Below are positions 28,506-28,973 of a DNA stretch of 28,973 bases, piece after piece. The stretch comes from Pseudomonadota bacterium (GTDB lineage: Bacteria; Pseudomonadota; Alphaproteobacteria; Rhizobiales; Phreatobacteraceae), in NCBI GenBank assembly GCA_023416965.1, contig JAEZGJ010000032.1, positions 1 to 28,973 of the forward strand, written 5' to 3'. The stretch's first letter is position 1. Every line of letters begins with the position of its first letter. Position numbers and translations under genes: made by a program. Below the pieces are notes generated by a model. The model saw only the letters and a program-made list of their open reading frames with translations. It was not told where the DNA came from and did not search any database.

Positions 28506-28973
28506 TCAGTCGAAGCGGCCGCTCGCATGGGCGAGCAGGGTGAACACCTTGCCCGTCTCGGAGGTCAGGTAGGATTTGGCGAGCGATCCGTCGCGATCGT
28601 TCCGGTCGACGTCGGCGAGGAGCCGCTGGAACTCGTCGACATAGCGGTCGACGGTCGCCCGGAAGTCGGCGTCGCGGCGGTAGCGGCGGCGCAGTTCGTC
28701 GAAGGTCTGCTGGCCCTGGGTGGTGTAGAGCCGGCGCGAGAAGACGTTCCTCTCGCCGCGGCGCCAGCGGTCCCACAGGTCCGCCACCGCCTCGTGGTCG
28801 ACCATCCGCGCGATGTCCGACGACAGGGCGTCGAGATTGTCGAGGGCCGCGGCAGGGGCGGGGGTCCGGCGCTGGGCCGGCCGCAGCGGCTGGTCCGCCT
28901 GGTCCTCGGTGGAGGCGCGGGCGAGGAGGTCCGACAGCCAGCCGCCGGTCCGGTCGGCCGTCTTCGGCGCCTC
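28506..28973 (-). CDS. Conserved hypothetical protein (partial, N-terminal part outside window)
   Basis: The reading frame stays open from the right window edge to the stop at 28506, so at least 155 residues are present and the start is outside; an internal ATG at 28805 is not a likely start because the open frame and similar composition continue upstream. The first visible 45 residues are a Pro/Ala/Gln-rich linker after a GWLSDLLARAS helix. The conserved domain runs from LDNLDALSSDIARMVDHEAV through DLWDRWRRGERNVFSRRLYT and FRATVDRYVDEFQRLLADV to the C-terminal YLTSETGKVFTLLAHASGRF. It is helical and charged, without membrane segment. I recall similar unnamed proteins in Rhizobiales but know no function. 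Confidence 0.8.
   Translation of the reverse strand, partial: EAPKTADRTGGWLSDLLARASTEDQADQPLRPAQRRTPAPAAALDNLDALSSDIARMVDHEAVADLWDRWRRGERNVFSRRLYTTQGQQTFDELRRRYRRDADFRATVDRYVDEFQRLLADVDRNDRDGSLAKSYLTSETGKVFTLLAHASGRFD

Noticed and set aside
1..28973. Mobile elements, CRISPR arrays, defence islands, tRNA or rRNA genes
   Set aside because: I looked for transposase or integrase motifs, regularly spaced repeats, and tRNA-like cloverleafs in the gaps and found none; gaps are short and gene order looks like ordinary chromosome.

Overview
The window is a gene-dense stretch of a G+C-rich (about 70% by eye) bacterial chromosome. The gene content points to an alphaproteobacterium, probably Hyphomicrobiales (Rhizobiales): an MlaE permease fused to a STAS domain with an MCE protein and an auxiliary lipoprotein instead of MlaC, a CheZ-like protein of the alphaproteobacterial type, a DgcN/DgcA pair, and several HAAT/SsuA-type solute transporters. 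I see no rRNA, tRNA, phage, transposon, plasmid or CRISPR sequence. No gap between genes exceeds about 225 bases. Taxonomy and substrates are inferences; families are read from motifs.

Left part (1-9789, all minus strand). An SsuABC/TauABC-type importer (ATPase cut by the window edge, permease, binding protein) is followed upstream by an intrinsic terminator. That terminator closes a six-gene operon: a HAAT (Liv-type) binding protein, two permeases, two ATPases and an acyl-CoA synthetase, the last five joined by start/stop overlaps. A FadR-type GntR regulator sits just upstream. A 17-bp motif, CCGACTTTGTCGGAYAA, occurs both at the gntR start and about 105 bp upstream of the binding-protein gene, so it is a strong candidate operator. 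The simplest reading is regulated uptake of a carboxylate followed by CoA activation.

Middle part (9790-20029). In order: a transglutaminase-like protein; a MerR regulator divergent from a short, His-tailed CDF metal exporter across a typical MerR promoter with a 19-bp spacer; a small secreted coiled-coil protein; methionine aminopeptidase; a DUF3916-like protein; a beta-hydroxyacid dehydrogenase divergent from a LacI regulator; an AzoR-like flavoprotein divergent from a LysR regulator; an MGDG-synthase-like glycosyltransferase; and a PLP-dependent threonine/serine dehydratase-type enzyme.

Right part (20049-28973). A CheZ-like phosphatase with an internal FliM/CheZ-tail-like motif; an MFS transporter whose end overlaps the convergent dgcA gene; the dgcN-dgcA pair for D-glutamate catabolism; a four-gene Mla-type lipid transport operon (STAS-MlaE, MlaF, MlaD, lipoprotein) ending at a bidirectional terminator; and the C-terminal part of an unrecognised conserved protein at the window edge.

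Nothing here is clearly a wholly undescribed system. The best leads are the GntR operator pair with its transporter/CoA-ligase regulon, the asymmetric Liv ATPase pair, the motif in the CheZ-like protein, and the short CDF transporter with altered metal-site residues.
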